In this document: positions 28,937 through 29,933 of the stretch, one piece after another
How the letters are laid out: each line of letters starts with the position of its first letter
Numbering within the stretch: position 1 is the stretch's first letter
Translations under genes and position numbers: made by a program
Source of the DNA: Basidiobolus ranarum
Lineage: Eukaryota; Basidiobolomycota; Basidiobolomycetes; Basidiobolales
NCBI GenBank assembly: GCA_040143965.1
Contig: JASJQH010006977.1
Location: 1-29,933, forward strand
Reading direction: 5' to 3'
Length of the DNA stretch: 29,933 nt
The notes under the pieces: model-generated
The model's input: only the letters and a program-made list of their open reading frames with translations
Databases searched by the model: none
Told to the model about the DNA's origin: nothing

Positions 28937-29036
28937 GTGATTTAGACAGTGTTTTAGTCTGAAATGAGATGAATTAAAAAAATCAATGGGACAATCACAA
29001 AAAATTGGTTTCTTGTAAATTAGTTTCTTTGGCTGT

Positions 29037-29933
29037 CATTTTTCTCATTCTGACTCCTCTATTGGGCTCATGATACTTTACATTTCCAGTCAACCAGTTA
29101 CCAAGTATTAATATAGTATCATTCCCAAACTTCTCTCGAAGATTCTTGCCAAGCCATTTGTCTGATTGTTGTTGGTTAATGAAACTTGAGAGCTTCATTT
29201 TTCTAAAAGGTAACAAACCGCTGGTACGCCAGTCTTCTCCTGCAGGGTGATCTTCATTTGAGTAATATGCTCTCAAGACTGGAGTAGTTTTGACTTTTCT
29301 TGAAGATATTTGACAAACATGTCTTTTTTTGGCATTTGAAGATTTCAAATGTGATAGGGAAAGCTCTGTTGCGATGACTTGGTCTGTCTTTAAGTTCTCT
29401 CTGAGCTTCCTGAATTTTCTGTATTTGTTTCAACCACTTTTTGGTTGCTTGTATATCAGTAAACCATTTTGTTCTCAGCAGTACTTTCTTTGTGCATACA
29501 GTACAGCAAATCACAATGCCCAGGATCCATTAGCACACATTTGCCAACATTGGCCTTCAACTCTTCTCTTCCCAACTTCTCCACTTACTGAAGCCTCTCT
29601 TTTGAAGCAAGAGACTTTGACTTTGTACCACTGCCACCACTACCCTTCTTCTTCATGTAGCTTCATTGCCTTTGATGTGACATTAATAACAGTTCCCCAT
29701 ACTGCTTCTTTGTCCAAATGGCTGGTGATAGAATTCTCCAAAATTTGAGTATTTATCAGTTGTCCTGTAGGATGGTATGAAGCCCCTTCTTGACAGAGAG
29801 CAGTTGAATAGTTTGTTTTGGAGAGCTTTGCACATGCTTGACAGTCTGGCATACACCTTTATATGCTTCTAAGGGTTGCTTTTGCAGTTGTAATAGATAT
29901 TGAAATTATTTAGGGAGAAATATTGGTCTGGCC
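29037..29933 (-). pseudogene. Decayed TnpB/Fanzor-like RNA-guided nuclease gene, 3'-truncated and off the right edge
   Basis: Minus-strand relic of a eukaryotic TnpB-related (Fanzor-type) transposon-borne nuclease, as found repeatedly in Mucoromycota genomes. Recognisable blocks in order are LDKEAVWGTVINVTSKAMK (about 29650-29710, upstream of the nuclease core), KCVLMDPGHCDLLYCM (29494-29541; the RuvC-I Asp codon is 29525-29527), STAENKMVY and YTSNQKVVET, a charged helix QIQKIQEAQRELK, LRAYYSNEDHPAG, LPFRKMKLSSFINQQQSDKW, and FGNDTILILGNWLTGNVKYH followed by EPNRGVRMRKM. The blocks lie in three different frames in succession. Stops interrupt the RuvC-I frame at 29585-29587 (TAA) and 29456-29458 (TGA), and the first block ends in a stop at 29640. 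Similarity stops at about 29037, before the expected RuvC-II Glu, zinc finger and RuvC-III. The downstream end, where the guide RNA would be encoded, is also missing. The upstream part lies outside the window. The family call is from memory. Confidence 0.6.

Larger units (their letters stand above)
27431..28994. other. Long gene-poor spacer with minisatellite and a 22-base duplication
   Basis: I cannot support a gene in these 1.56 kb. An open frame at 28368-28625 begins with TTG and shows no family signature. Notable are the heptamer tract at 27722-27770 and a 22-base tandem duplication at 28893-28936. Both are listed. Confidence 0.55.

Noticed and set aside
29329-29748. Plus-strand open frame of 139 codons at the right end
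   Set aside because: It is the shadow of the minus-strand nuclease relic, whose blocks are recognisable on the other strand.

Overview
This is nuclear DNA from a fungus, most likely an early-diverging (zygomycete-grade) lineage. The genes are compact and AT-rich, with introns of about 53-109 bases that have GT-AG borders and often a TACTAAC/CTAAC-like branch point. PEX12, MET13-type MTHFR, RTF2, GOT1 and a cytosolic asparaginyl-tRNA synthetase are all eukaryotic in type. The relic at the right end resembles TnpB/Fanzor-like elements that I recall from Mucoromycota. The exact genus cannot be read from the sequence. I saw no tRNA, rRNA, CRISPR array or intact mobile element.

Left third: an AT-rich stretch of 1.2 kb has no gene I can support. 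Then come GOT1 (minus, 5 exons, complete 137 aa) and PEX12 (minus, 7 exons, complete 365 aa), tail to head. A 1 kb divergent promoter region follows, with a Gcn4/AP-1-type TGAGTCAT and a TATA box in front of MET13-type methylenetetrahydrofolate reductase (plus, 2 exons, 589 aa).

Middle: a NOL11/Utp8-like ribosome-biogenesis protein with a long acidic insert (plus, 2 exons, 936 aa), RTF2 (plus, single exon, 284 aa), and two separate P-class pentatricopeptide-repeat (PPR) genes in the same orientation (1007 aa with about 24 repeats; 406 aa with about 7). A lineage-restricted 166-aa ORF comes next, then a 10-exon membrane-anchored alpha/beta-hydrolase resembling isoprenylcysteine methylesterases, whose nucleophile position is Gly rather than Ser, and then cytosolic AsnRS (plus, 2 exons, 569 aa).

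Right third: gene-poor and accessory in character. Three minus-strand ORFs with signal peptides (148, 339 and 73 aa) are spread over 3.5 kb with repeat-containing spacers, including a seven-copy heptamer minisatellite. The window ends in a decayed minus-strand TnpB/Fanzor-like nuclease gene. It is broken across all three frames, truncated at its 3' end, and continues beyond the right edge.

The core genes serve unrelated housekeeping tasks: ER-Golgi transport, peroxisome import, folate/methionine metabolism, ribosome assembly, fork termination, mitochondrial RNA and translation. Nothing suggests a functional cluster except the PPR pair and the run of secreted-protein genes. The most notable points are the PPR protein's predicted G-rich RNA target, the Ser-to-Gly hydrolase and the nuclease relic.
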